28,158 bases of DNA from an uncultured Peptoniphilus sp. (GCF_946998875.1 NZ_CAMQAY010000015.1:1-28158); one strand, 5' to 3'; counted from the stretch's first letter, positions 16,104-24,249 are shown. A program made the numbers and translations. The notes: generated from the sequence alone by a model not told the origin.

Positions 16104-17538
16104 ATTTTCTTTTGAAATGAGAGATATTTTCGGCGAAAATTATTTCCGCAAGAATTTTATAGCTCCTGCTAGAGAAGAAGACGATAATGTGGTCTTCTAC
16201 TCTTTACATATTGATGAGATTTTAAAATATAATCTTGAAGAGAGATTAGAAAAAAAAGTAATCTTAGAAAAAGCTTCTAAAGAAAAAATTTTAGATGAAT
16301 TAGATAAAATTTATAAGGATGAGAAAAAAGATTTTCTCTTAGATGACATAGACACAAATTATGGAGACTTATTAATTAGTGAAAAGGGCGAAAGGGAAGA
16401 CTCACCGGCAGTTAGACTTTTAGACTATATCTTAAGGGAAAGCATTGAGAAAAATGCCAGCGACATCCACATTGAGCCTGGCTTTCAAAATGTTATTGTG
16501 AGAATAAGAATTGACGGAGCCTTAAATAAATTAATTGACCTGCCAAAAAAAATTTATCCTCAGCTTGTGACTAGAATAAAAATTTTATCTGAACTTGATA
16601 TTTCTGAAAAGAGACTTCCTCAAGATGGAAGATTTAGCTTTGATTTTAAGGACGACAAAATTGACATAAGAGTTGCTACTACGCCCACTGGAACTGGCGA
16701 AAAAATTGTCCTTAGAATTTTAGACATTCAACGAATTTCTTATACTCCAGAGGGCATTGGTCTTGTGGGTGAAAATTATGAAAAAGTCATGAGTTTAATT
16801 AGCCAACCATCTGGTCTAATTCTAATTTGCGGTCCAACTTCTTCTGGCAAGACTTCAACTCTTTATACACTTTTAAGAAAAATCCAAAGTGACGACATAA
16901 ATATTATGACCATTGAAGACCCAATTGAATATAAAATTGACGGCATAAATCAAATTGAAGTAAATCCCAACACTGGGCTTTCCTTTGAAAAGGGACTAAA
17001 GGCAATTTTGAGAATGGACCCAGATAAGATTATGATTGGTGAAATTAGAAATGAAGACACAGCCCACATTGCTATTTCATCTTCCATAACAGGTCACTTA
17101 GTCCTATCAACTCTTCACACAGAATCTTCTCCTGCATCAATTGGTAGACTTGTTGACATGGGAATCGAGCCCTATTTAATTTCTGCTGGATTAATTGGAG
17201 TAATTTCTCAAAGGCTTATAAGAAAATTATGTCCTCATTGTAGGGAAAAAATTAAAAACACAAACCCACTAATAGATAGGGAGTTTATTTATAGGGCAAG
17301 GGGCTGTGACAAGTGCAATGGCGGTTACAGCGGGAGAATTGCAGTCTTTGAAATTATGATTGTGGACAGCGAAATTCGCGACATGATTACGAGAAGAGAG
17401 AGCGTAAAAAATATAAAAAATTTTGCCCTTGAAAGAGGAATGAAGACACTATCTAGTGAGATTTTACACTTAATAGAAAAGGGCGAAACCACTTTTGAGG
17501 AGTACTACAAAAATATTCATACCGTTGGTGAATTATGA
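16096..17538 (+). CDS. Type IV pilus / type II secretion assembly ATPase (PilB/GspE)
   Basis: The protein has 480 residues. It carries Walker A GPTSSGKT (246-253), the Asp box IEDP (273-276), Walker B with MIGEIRN (313-319), and the His box HLVLSTLHT (334-342). A C-terminal CxxC...CxxC zinc site (Cys379, 382, 404, 407) is typical of extension ATPases and absent from PilT. The N-terminal region before residue 105 is short, charged and helical, and I cannot match it clearly to the usual MshEN domain. ATP hydrolysis drives pilin polymerisation. GTG 16096 is the likely start: AGGAGAGAGG lies just upstream inside topA, giving an 8-base overlap with topA. An in-frame ATG at 16066 has no such site. 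Confidence 0.94.
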   Translation: MNKFSFEMRDIFGENYFRKNFIAPAREEDDNVVFYSLHIDEILKYNLEERLEKKVILEKASKEKILDELDKIYKDEKKDFLLDDIDTNYGDLLISEKGEREDSPAVRLLDYILRESIEKNASDIHIEPGFQNVIVRIRIDGALNKLIDLPKKIYPQLVTRIKILSELDISEKRLPQDGRFSFDFKDDKIDIRVATTPTGTGEKIVLRILDIQRISYTPEGIGLVGENYEKVMSLISQPSGLILICGPTSSGKTSTLYTLLRKIQSDDINIMTIEDPIEYKIDGINQIEVNPNTGLSFEKGLKAILRMDPDKIMIGEIRNEDTAHIAISSSITGHLVLSTLHTESSPASIGRLVDMGIEPYLISAGLIGVISQRLIRKLCPHCREKIKNTNPLIDREFIYRARGCDKCNGGYSGRIAVFEIMIVDSEIRDMITRRESVKNIKNFALERGMKTLSSEILHLIEKGETTFEEYYKNIHTVGEL

Positions 17539-18704
17539 TTTACAAGTATAAGGCCTTTAAGGGCAGCGAAAAAGTAAAGGGCAAGCTTGAAGCCACAAGC
17601 ATTAAAGATGCCAAGGAAAAATTAAAAAGAGAGGGACTAAGGCCAATAAAGATTGAAGAAAATATTGAGTCCTCTAATTCCCTTGACTTTAACAGAAAAT
17701 TTAAAAACGAGGATTTGTATATTTTATTTAGAGAGCTCAGCCTACTTATAAATTCTGGCATAAATATAGAAAGTGCCTTTGAAATTTTAATTACGGAATT
17801 TTCTAAAGATAAGGGCAAAATATTAAGCCAGGTGAAAGATAATCTCAGAAGCGGAATTTCTCTTTCTGAATCCATGGAAAAGACTCGTACCTTTCCAAAC
17901 CTTGTTGTAAATATGGTCTTTGTTGGAGAAAACACATCAAGCCTTGGCAAAACTTTTAACTCCTTGTCAAGCTATTACATAAAAAAGAGGGAGACAAACT
18001 CAAAAATTATTGAAGCCTTGGCTTATCCAATAATTCTCCTTATCACTTCAATTTTTGTAATTAATTTTTTAATTATTAATGTAATTCCAAGTTTTAGTGA
18101 AATTTTTGCTTCCAATGATAATTTGCTGCCACTGCCAACAAGAATCTTAATAAATTTTTCAAACTTTATCTATAAAAATTATATTTTCATAATTTTAGTA
18201 ATAATACTTGTGATAGCCATTACATTTTTCTACCACAGAAAAAATCCAAGAACTTTTCACAAGATACTCTTGAAATCAAAGTATTACAAGATGACAAAGA
18301 GTTTGAAATTTACCTTTAACATGGACTTACTCCTTGGGGCAGGCCTTACTGTAGATAGAAGCCTGGAAATACTTTCTGCCATGGAAGACAATGTGGTTTT
18401 AAAGAGTAAATTTTTAGAAGTTTTAAGGGATATAAAATCGGGAGACTCCTTTTATAAAAGCACAAGCAAAATAAATGTATTTCCAAAAATTTTACTTTCC
18501 ATGATTCGCGTTGGCGAAGAATCCTCAAACCTAAGGGAAGTTTTTTCAATAATGTCTTCTTTTTATGACGAGGAATTAAACAATTACAACAAGAGATTTT
18601 TTGGAGTCTTGGGTCCGATTTTAATAATAATTATGGCTTTAATAATCGGCTTTATAGTGCTATCAATTGCACTTCCAGTTTTCGATATGGTTAATCAATT
18701 TTAG
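17535..18704 (+). CDS. Pilus inner-membrane platform protein (PilC/GspF)
   Basis: The protein has 389 residues. A short N-terminal domain (about 1-50, YKYKAFKGSEKVKGKLEA) is followed by two T2SSF domains. The first has GENTSSLGKTFNSLSSYYIKK, the second GEESSNLREVFSIMSSFYDEE, the paired motif of the family. Three membrane segments lie near 163-185, 213-232 and 358-382. It is the membrane partner on which the ATPase acts. The start codon overlaps the ATPase stop as ATGA. The next gene, the prepilin, follows after 9 bases. Confidence 0.95.
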   Translation: MIYKYKAFKGSEKVKGKLEATSIKDAKEKLKREGLRPIKIEENIESSNSLDFNRKFKNEDLYILFRELSLLINSGINIESAFEILITEFSKDKGKILSQVKDNLRSGISLSESMEKTRTFPNLVVNMVFVGENTSSLGKTFNSLSSYYIKKRETNSKIIEALAYPIILLITSIFVINFLIINVIPSFSEIFASNDNLLPLPTRILINFSNFIYKNYIFIILVIILVIAITFFYHRKNPRTFHKILLKSKYYKMTKSLKFTFNMDLLLGAGLTVDRSLEILSAMEDNVVLKSKFLEVLRDIKSGDSFYKSTSKINVFPKILLSMIRVGEESSNLREVFSIMSSFYDEELNNYNKRFFGVLGPILIIIMALIIGFIVLSIALPVFDMVNQF

Positions 18705-18713
18705 GAGGTTTTT

Positions 18714-19097
18714 ATGAAATTTAAAAAGAGACAAAGGGGATTTACCCTAATTGAACTTGTGATTGTAATTGCCATTATTGCAATTTTAATTTCCATTGCA
18801 GCTATGAAGTATAGCACGACGAATCTAGCAGCTGAGGCAGCAGCCCACAATTCTAATGTTAAAGTTTTAAAGAGTGCAGGAATTTTATATTTAATTGACA
18901 ATCCTGATGAAAAGGGAACAATAAGTGTAGACAAGTTAGCTCCTTATCTTGAAGGAGGAAAAATACCAAAACCTGCAAAACACTTTAGTGGTGCAAGTGA
19001 TTTTACAGTGACTTCAACTGACGACGGCGATGTGGAAGTTAAGCCAGGAATGATAAAAGTTTCAGGAAAAACTTTAGTTGAAGATAATGGAAAATAA
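18714..19097 (+). CDS. Type IV (pseudo)pilin precursor
   Basis: The protein has 127 residues, with a basic leader MKFKKRQRG and cleavage before Phe10 to give FTLIE, where Glu5 of the mature protein is the conserved assembly residue. The hydrophobic helix follows (VIVIAIIAILISIAAMKY), then a small soluble domain of about 90 residues. The mature part has no cysteine, so no disulfide loop. The size resembles a ComGC-like competence pilin rather than a large adhesive pilin. A strong AGGAGG precedes the ATG, better than those of the neighbouring pilus genes, consistent with higher expression. It is the only pilin gene in the locus. Confidence 0.93.
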   Translation: MKFKKRQRGFTLIELVIVIAIIAILISIAAMKYSTTNLAAEAAAHNSNVKVLKSAGILYLIDNPDEKGTISVDKLAPYLEGGKIPKPAKHFSGASDFTVTSTDDGDVEVKPGMIKVSGKTLVEDNGK

Positions 19098-19818
19098 AAT
19101 TTATAAAATTTTTATAGTCTTTTTGATTTTTATGCTGGGAGGATCTTTGGCATCCTTTTACCATGTCTTCGTCAGCAGAAGAGAAAAAAATGAAAATTTT
19201 TTATGGGGCATAAGTCACTGCGACTCCTGCCATAGGAATTTAAAGTTTTATGAATTAATACCAGTCTTTTCTTATATTTTTCTCGGCGGAAAGTGTAAAA
19301 CTTGTGGAGAAAAAATTGGCTCAGATAAATTTTTCACAGAAATTTTAGTTTCTATCCTTTCGGTCTTTGCTTTTTTAAAATATGACTTGTCCATCCAAAG
19401 TTTTTTAGTCATTGGAATAATTACAGTGGCAACTTTTATAGGAATAATAGATTACAAGACTGGATTTATCTATAACCTAGACCTTTTTATAATTTTAATT
19501 TTAACAATAATTTTTAAATTATCTCAAGGAGAAAGTATTTTTAACTCCTTAAAATTTTCCCTTGGCATTGGGCTGATTTTCTATCTTTTATACAAATTTA
19601 CAGGTATGATGGGCTTTGGAGATGTGCTCTATTCTTTTGTCATGGGAATTTTTGCAAATAATTTATTAGATTCCTTTCTTATATTTAAAGATGCCTTTGT
19701 AATTGCAGCAATATTTTCTATAATTTTAATTTTATTAAAGAAAAAGAATTTTAAAGATTCCATTGCCTTTGGACCCTTTATTAGCATAGCAATTATTATT
19801 TTCATATTGTGCAGGTGA
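19087..19818 (+). CDS. Prepilin peptidase (PilD/ComC-type, GspO)
   Basis: The protein has 243 residues and is mostly membrane-spanning. The N-terminal cytoplasmic part has two CxxC pairs (Cys45, 48, 70, 73), as in bifunctional peptidase/N-methyltransferases. The catalytic aspartates are Asp122 (GIIDYKTG) and Asp179 (GMMGFGDV), the second in the typical GxGD setting. It would cut the G-F bond of the upstream prepilin. I chose ATG 19087, which overlaps the pilin stop by 11 bases; the frame is also open from TTG 19078. There is no strong ribosome binding site, so translation is probably coupled to the pilin gene. Confidence 0.93.
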   Translation: MENKIYKIFIVFLIFMLGGSLASFYHVFVSRREKNENFLWGISHCDSCHRNLKFYELIPVFSYIFLGGKCKTCGEKIGSDKFFTEILVSILSVFAFLKYDLSIQSFLVIGIITVATFIGIIDYKTGFIYNLDLFIILILTIIFKLSQGESIFNSLKFSLGIGLIFYLLYKFTGMMGFGDVLYSFVMGIFANNLLDSFLIFKDAFVIAAIFSIILILLKKKNFKDSIAFGPFISIAIIIFILCR

Positions 19819-19821
19819 ACT

Positions 19822-21105
19822 ATGTTTCAAAAAAATATTACAAAACTTATAATTAGTGACGGTTTTATAAAAATTTATAAAAATGACAAAGAAGAGTTAA
19901 ATATTTCCTTGCCCTATAAAGTTTTTAGGGATGGGGAGATTTTAGATTATCATCACTTTTACTACAAATGCAGTAAAATCTTGGAGAAAATTGATTTTCA
20001 AAAGAGTGATAATCTGATTTTAATATTTGACTCTTCTTCTTTTATTCACATAAATTATAAAATTCCTGAAATAGATGAAAGTGAAATAAGAGATTTTCTT
20101 GCCCTAGAACTTGAAGACTATGGCGATTTTAATTTATCAGATTATGAAATTTTTTATGACTTTCTAAAAGAAGATAAAATTTTAAATCTTTTCATTGACT
20201 TAGTTCCAAGAAAATTAATTTTAAAATTAAGGAAAGTTTTTGAAAAATTAGAAGTTAAAAACCTTGAAATAATTCCTGAGCCAAAGTCCATAAATAAGAA
20301 GGGAAAATTTATTGAAATAGCACCAACTTATTTAAAATTTATTTCTGTAAAAAATAATTTAGTAAATTTTTATGAAAAAATTTACGACAAAAATATTGAA
20401 AAATTAATTTTGGACAACAATTTGGAAGAAGAAAATGCAAGTAACATAATAAACCTTCGCTACGACCCAGAGGAAGAAAAAATTGATGAAGACTTTTTGT
20501 TTAGATTTAAAAATTATTTTATAAGTCACATAAGGGAAATGGAAAATTTTTCTAAGGGTGAAGAAGTCTATTTATTTGGAAATATTTGCGACTCCAAGGA
20601 AATTAAAGATTGCTTATCATCTTATAGCAATTTGAAATATAAAATACTAGAAGAAGACCTTCACAACAATTTACCTATAAAAAAAGAGAAAAAAGACAAA
20701 AAGACTAGAAAAAAGAAAAGCCCTATTAATTTTATTCTTCCACTTGCCATGGCTATTGTAATAATTTTTAATGTACTTTATTATTTTAATCTCAAAAAAG
20801 AAAATGAAGGGACTTTAGCTGATATCAAAGAAGTAAAAAATGAAGAAGTGGAAGATATTGATGTATCCAGCGACAAATTTCAAGAGAGAAATAAAATTTT
20901 TATAGATAAAATTTCTGAAATTCAAAAGCTTGAAGATGAAAATTTAATTATAACAGATTATTATTTTGACAATGGAAAGATGACGGTTAGAGGTCTTGTC
21001 AAGGACGAAGATTATTTTAATAAGGTCTTTAAGGACATAAATATTTTGAGCAAAAATTTTTATATGGAAAATGGATTTAATAAATTTGAAATGCAGATAA
21101 AATAA
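19822..21105 (+). CDS. Pilus assembly protein, PilM-PilN/GspL-like (bitopic)
   Basis: The protein has 427 residues, with a cytoplasmic part (1-300), a very basic KKEKKDKKTRKKK just before one membrane helix (about 303-323), and an extracytoplasmic part. The beginning (KLIISDGFIKIY) and YKIPEIDESEIRDFLALEL resemble the actin-like PilM/GspL fold (compare the usual LP-x-MP-x-x-E-x-x-x-A-I). After the helix are a coiled stretch (about 325-372) and a small alpha/beta domain (DYYFDNGKMTVRGLVKD) like PilN. So it looks like PilM and PilN joined in one chain, as in GspL. No clear nucleotide-binding loops are seen, so the actin-like part may not bind ATP. It follows pilD after 3 bases. The assignment rests on position, topology and weak motifs. 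Confidence 0.6.
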   Translation: MFQKNITKLIISDGFIKIYKNDKEELNISLPYKVFRDGEILDYHHFYYKCSKILEKIDFQKSDNLILIFDSSSFIHINYKIPEIDESEIRDFLALELEDYGDFNLSDYEIFYDFLKEDKILNLFIDLVPRKLILKLRKVFEKLEVKNLEIIPEPKSINKKGKFIEIAPTYLKFISVKNNLVNFYEKIYDKNIEKLILDNNLEEENASNIINLRYDPEEEKIDEDFLFRFKNYFISHIREMENFSKGEEVYLFGNICDSKEIKDCLSSYSNLKYKILEEDLHNNLPIKKEKKDKKTRKKKSPINFILPLAMAIVIIFNVLYYFNLKKENEGTLADIKEVKNEEVEDIDVSSDKFQERNKIFIDKISEIQKLEDENLIITDYYFDNGKMTVRGLVKDEDYFNKVFKDINILSKNFYMENGFNKFEMQIK

Positions 21106-21131
21106 TTGTAGAATTTTATGGGGTGTTAATT

Positions 21132-22115
21132 TTGGAAATTGGAAAATTAAAAACTGAATTGTTGGAAAAATATATTTTCAACAATTTAAGTTCAAATAGA
21201 AAAGAAGTAATAATAAAGAGTGGAACAGGACTAGACAACGCAGTTATGGACTTTGGAGGCGATTTAATCGTAACTTCAACGGACCCCATAACTGGTGCAT
21301 CAAAAAATATAGGCTCTCTTGCCATAAATGTTTCAGTAAATGATGTGAGCTGCCAAGGGGCAGATCCAGTTGGAGTTTTAATGACAGTTTTAATTCCACC
21401 AAGTGGCACTCTTGAGGACTTAAAAGAAATTATTGAAGATGCCAATAATACAGCAAAAAAGTTAAATGTAGACATAATTGGCGGCCACACAGAGATAACT
21501 GATGCCGTAAATAAAATTTTAATTTCAACAACGGTATTAGGAAGAGTTAATAGAAAAGTTATGCCAGACCTTAAAAGTATTAAGGCAGGAGATGTAGTAG
21601 TTGTCTCAAAATACCTTGGCATTGAAGGCACAAGCATTATTTCTCACGAAAAAGATGAAGTCAGTGAAATTTTAAGTGAAGAAGAATTAAAATTTGCAAA
21701 ATCTCTTTCAAAAGATATTTCAGTTTTAAGAGAAGCTAGATTGGCGACAAAATATGGCGTAAAGCACATGCACGACATAACTGAAGGTGGACTTTATGGA
21801 GCTCTTTGGGAAACTGGAGTTGCTCTTGGTCATGGTTTAAGAGCCTATTATGATGAGATACCTCTTCTTGATGAGACAAAAAAAATTGCAGAATTTTATG
21901 GCCTTGACCCCATGAGACTCATCTCAAGTGGAAGTATGCTCATGGTTTTTGATAAAGAAAAATTTATTGATTTTAAAAATGAAGCAGATAAAAAGGGAAT
22001 AAAAATTACAAAAATTGGAGAAGTAATTGAAGATAAGATTACAGAAGTAATAGTAGGAGATAGGGCCATAAGTCTCTCTGAACCAGGTTCTGATGAGCTT
22101 TACAAGGTAGTATAG
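21132..22115 (+). CDS. AIR-synthase-fold protein, HypE-like
   Basis: The protein has 327 residues in two domains of the AIR-synthase (PurM) superfamily. Visible are the N-terminal metal/ATP motif (DFGGDLIVTSTDPITGASKNIG), NVSVNDVSCQGADPVG, DIIGGHTEITD, then HMHDITEGGLYGALWE and DPMRLISSGSMLMVF. This layout is closest to HypE and related ATP-using enzymes. It lacks the C-terminal ...C (PRIC-type) tail that HypE uses for carbamoylation and cyanide formation; it ends ELYKVV. It lacks the Cys/Sec loop of SelD. The reaction is unknown. The start TTG 21132 is chosen because GGGGTG (21120-21125) lies just upstream; GTG 21123 falls inside that site. It is the last gene of the comM operon run and has no other hyp gene near it. 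Confidence 0.8.
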   Translation: MEIGKLKTELLEKYIFNNLSSNRKEVIIKSGTGLDNAVMDFGGDLIVTSTDPITGASKNIGSLAINVSVNDVSCQGADPVGVLMTVLIPPSGTLEDLKEIIEDANNTAKKLNVDIIGGHTEITDAVNKILISTTVLGRVNRKVMPDLKSIKAGDVVVVSKYLGIEGTSIISHEKDEVSEILSEEELKFAKSLSKDISVLREARLATKYGVKHMHDITEGGLYGALWETGVALGHGLRAYYDEIPLLDETKKIAEFYGLDPMRLISSGSMLMVFDKEKFIDFKNEADKKGIKITKIGEVIEDKITEVIVGDRAISLSEPGSDELYKVV

Positions 22116-22120
22116 TAAAT

Positions 22121-22137
22121 ATTACAATTCGGTTACA
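22121..22137. promoter_or_regulatory. Putative WalR (YycF) box upstream of the amidase gene
   Basis: Read on the minus strand, TGTAAC - five bases - TGTAAT matches the published WalR consensus TGT(A/T)A(A/T/C)-N5-TGT(A/T)A(A/T/C) at every defined position. On the + strand it appears as two TTACAAT repeats 11 bases apart. It ends three bases before the -35 box of the amidase promoter, a position suitable for activation. WalR controls wall hydrolases in Bacillus and Staphylococcus. Confidence 0.55.
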
Positions 22138-22140
22138 ATG

Positions 22141-22169
22141 TTGACAAATTAGTTAGTCCTATATAAACT
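22141..22169 (+). promoter_or_regulatory. Promoter of the amidase-rph-rdgB unit
   Basis: A perfect TTGACA at 22141-22146 and TAAACT at 22164-22169 are separated by 17 bases. The -10 is imperfect, as expected for an activator-dependent promoter. Confidence 0.55.
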
Positions 22170-22186
22170 TTAATTAGGTGAATTAA

Positions 22187-23521
22187 ATGAAAAGAATTAT
22201 TAAATTATCAATTTTATTTATAGCAATGCTGATTACTCCAGTTTTTGCTGCAAATATTTTTAATGTAAGTATATCCAACAACCTTTATAAAGTTAAAGAA
22301 GCGGGAGTTCTAGTAAATAATGAATCACTTAAAACTGATTTTTCTCCTTACATAAAGGATGGAAGGACTTTTGTGCCAATTCGCGAAATTACAGAAAAAC
22401 TTGGCGCCGATGTTAAGTGGAATGGAAGGGATAAAAGCATAAAAATTACCTTAAATGGCGATGTGATAAATATGCAAATAAATAATCCTATGGTCACTGT
22501 CAATGACAAAAAAATTGAATTAGACGATGCTCAAGCGCCACAGCTTGCCCTATATAGTAGCCCAAGAAGAGAAACAAAAACTATGGTGCCACTAAGATTT
22601 ATATCTGAAACTTTTGGTTACAATGTAGACTGGAACAATGACAAGGTAAGAGCAGAAATTTGCACAAGTGGTGCAAAATCAATAATTGAAAATGGTAAGG
22701 AAAACAATAAAAAGACAAGTGAAAATAAAAATTCTAAGAAAAATACAAATAAGAAAAAATCTAAGGTTAATTCCAAATCAATTTTTGATGACAGATTCTT
22801 CCAATCAAATAGTGAAAGAAAAGAAACTAAAAATATAAAGAATCAAATCAATAAGGGAAATGAAGACAAAATTTTTGAAGAAGCTGATTTAGACATCAAA
22901 GAAAAAGAAAATAGAGTTATAAAAGATAAAATCGAAATTAATGGCAAATTAAATATAGTTATAGATCCAGGTCACGGCGGTAAGGATTCTGGCGCAGTTG
23001 GCATAGATGGTTACACTTACGAAAAAGATTTAAATTTATTAGTTGCTGAAAGTTTAATGGAAAAGTTAAGTGAAAATTCTGAAATCAATGCAAGAATCAC
23101 AAGAGATAGAGACGAGTACATCAAATTATTAGATAGAGCCTCTGTTTCAAATGACAACAATGCAGATTTGTTCCTATCAATTCACTTCAATAGCTCTGAC
23201 AATCCTAGTGCAAAGGGAATAGAAGTCCTCTATGCATCTGAAAAGAATGTTAAAATCAAAGATACAGTTCAAAAACACTTTGCCTCTTGCCTACAAAAGG
23301 CACTAATAAGAGAAACTGGAGCTGTGGACCGTGGAATTAAAAACACGCCAGCTATAATTGTTTTAAATAAAACTAAAAATGTTTCCGCCCTTGTTGAACT
23401 TGGATTTGTGTCCAATGAAAGTGATTTGGAAACTATAAAGGACCCTGATTACATTGATAAATTAGCTAGGGGAATCTATAATGGTATAGAAGACTATATG
23501 AACAGCTATGTTATTAAATGA
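22187..23521 (+). CDS. Secreted N-acetylmuramoyl-L-alanine amidase with N-terminal stalk domain
   Basis: The protein has 444 residues. A signal peptide (about 1-21, cut near VFA-ANI) leads to a copper-amine-oxidase N-terminal-like stalk domain (about 36-158; TFVPIREITEKLGADVKWNG and TMVPLRFISETFGYNVDWNN). A Lys/Asn-rich linker follows (165-250). The Amidase_3 catalytic domain (about 255-442) has zinc ligands His263 (DPGHGG), Glu279 (YEKD) and His333 (SIHFNS), and the catalytic Glu404 (VELGFVSN). It cleaves the bond between muramic acid and the stem peptide of peptidoglycan, outside the cell. AGGTGA precedes the ATG. The putative WalR site upstream fits a wall hydrolase. The stalk domain is of the same kind as in the surface protein at 1580-4672. 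Confidence 0.94.
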   Translation: MKRIIKLSILFIAMLITPVFAANIFNVSISNNLYKVKEAGVLVNNESLKTDFSPYIKDGRTFVPIREITEKLGADVKWNGRDKSIKITLNGDVINMQINNPMVTVNDKKIELDDAQAPQLALYSSPRRETKTMVPLRFISETFGYNVDWNNDKVRAEICTSGAKSIIENGKENNKKTSENKNSKKNTNKKKSKVNSKSIFDDRFFQSNSERKETKNIKNQINKGNEDKIFEEADLDIKEKENRVIKDKIEINGKLNIVIDPGHGGKDSGAVGIDGYTYEKDLNLLVAESLMEKLSENSEINARITRDRDEYIKLLDRASVSNDNNADLFLSIHFNSSDNPSAKGIEVLYASEKNVKIKDTVQKHFASCLQKALIRETGAVDRGIKNTPAIIVLNKTKNVSALVELGFVSNESDLETIKDPDYIDKLARGIYNGIEDYMNSYVIK

Positions 23522-23532
23522 GAAAGGGAATT

Positions 23533-24249
23533 ATGAGAGAAGATAGACAAAACGACGAAATAAGAGAAATTAAAATAAGACCAAATTATCTTGAACATCC
23601 AGATGGCTCGGTATTAATTGAATGTGGAGAGACAAAAGTTATTTGCACAGCCATGATTGAAAATAAAGTTCCAACATTTTTGAGAGGAAAGAACAAGGGA
23701 TGGCTTTCCAGCGAATACTCAATGCTTCCTGGATCTACCCCAACGAGAAAAGTAAGGGATATTTCCAAGGGAAAACTTGACGGAAGAAGTAGCGAGATAT
23801 CAAGATTAATTGGCAGATCTCTTAGGTCTTGTATAGATTTAGATAAAATTGGAGAGAGAACTATTTGGATTGACTGCGATGTAATATCAGCTGATGGTGG
23901 CACAAGGACGGCTTCCATTACAGGTTCTTATATTGCCTTAAAAATTGCTGTAAAAAAAGCCTTGGAAAGTGGAAAATTCGAAGAAGACCCAATGAAGGCG
24001 AAGCTTGCAGCAGTTAGTGTTGGAAAAGTCGACGGCATAAATTTAGTAGATTTAGATTTTAAAGAAGATTCCAATGCTGATGTAGACTTAAATGTTGTAA
24101 TGAATGACAAATTTGAGCTAATAGAAATTCAAGGAACTGGAGAGGGCGACACTTTTTCCATAGAAGACTTAAATGAATTTTTAAAGGGCGCAAAAAGAGG
24201 AATAGAAGATATTTTTAAATATTTTGAAATTGTGGAGCAGTATATATGA
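23533..24249 (+). CDS. rph: Ribonuclease PH
   Basis: The protein has 238 residues and begins MREDRQNDEIREIKIRPNYL, the family N-terminus (compare MRxDGRxxxELRP). GSVLIECGETKVICTAMIE, LPGSTPTRKVRD and DVISADGGTRTASITG are conserved in the phosphorolytic active site. It trims the 3' end of tRNA precursors using phosphate. ATG 23533 is preferred over ATG 23518, since AAAGGG lies between the two and the shorter form gives the normal N-terminus. It lies 11 bases after the amidase stop and overlaps the next gene by ATGA. Confidence 0.95.
   Translation: MREDRQNDEIREIKIRPNYLEHPDGSVLIECGETKVICTAMIENKVPTFLRGKNKGWLSSEYSMLPGSTPTRKVRDISKGKLDGRSSEISRLIGRSLRSCIDLDKIGERTIWIDCDVISADGGTRTASITGSYIALKIAVKKALESGKFEEDPMKAKLAAVSVGKVDGINLVDLDFKEDSNADVDLNVVMNDKFELIEIQGTGEGDTFSIEDLNEFLKGAKRGIEDIFKYFEIVEQYI

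Noticed and set aside
21132..22115. AIR-synthase-like gene read as SelD (selenophosphate synthetase)
   Set aside because: The N-terminal Cys/Sec-Gly loop with Lys typical of SelD is missing, and the motifs fit HypE-like proteins better.
22116..22186. Terminator expected between the competence operon and the amidase gene
   Set aside because: No stable hairpin with a T run is present; read-through into the amidase gene is possible.
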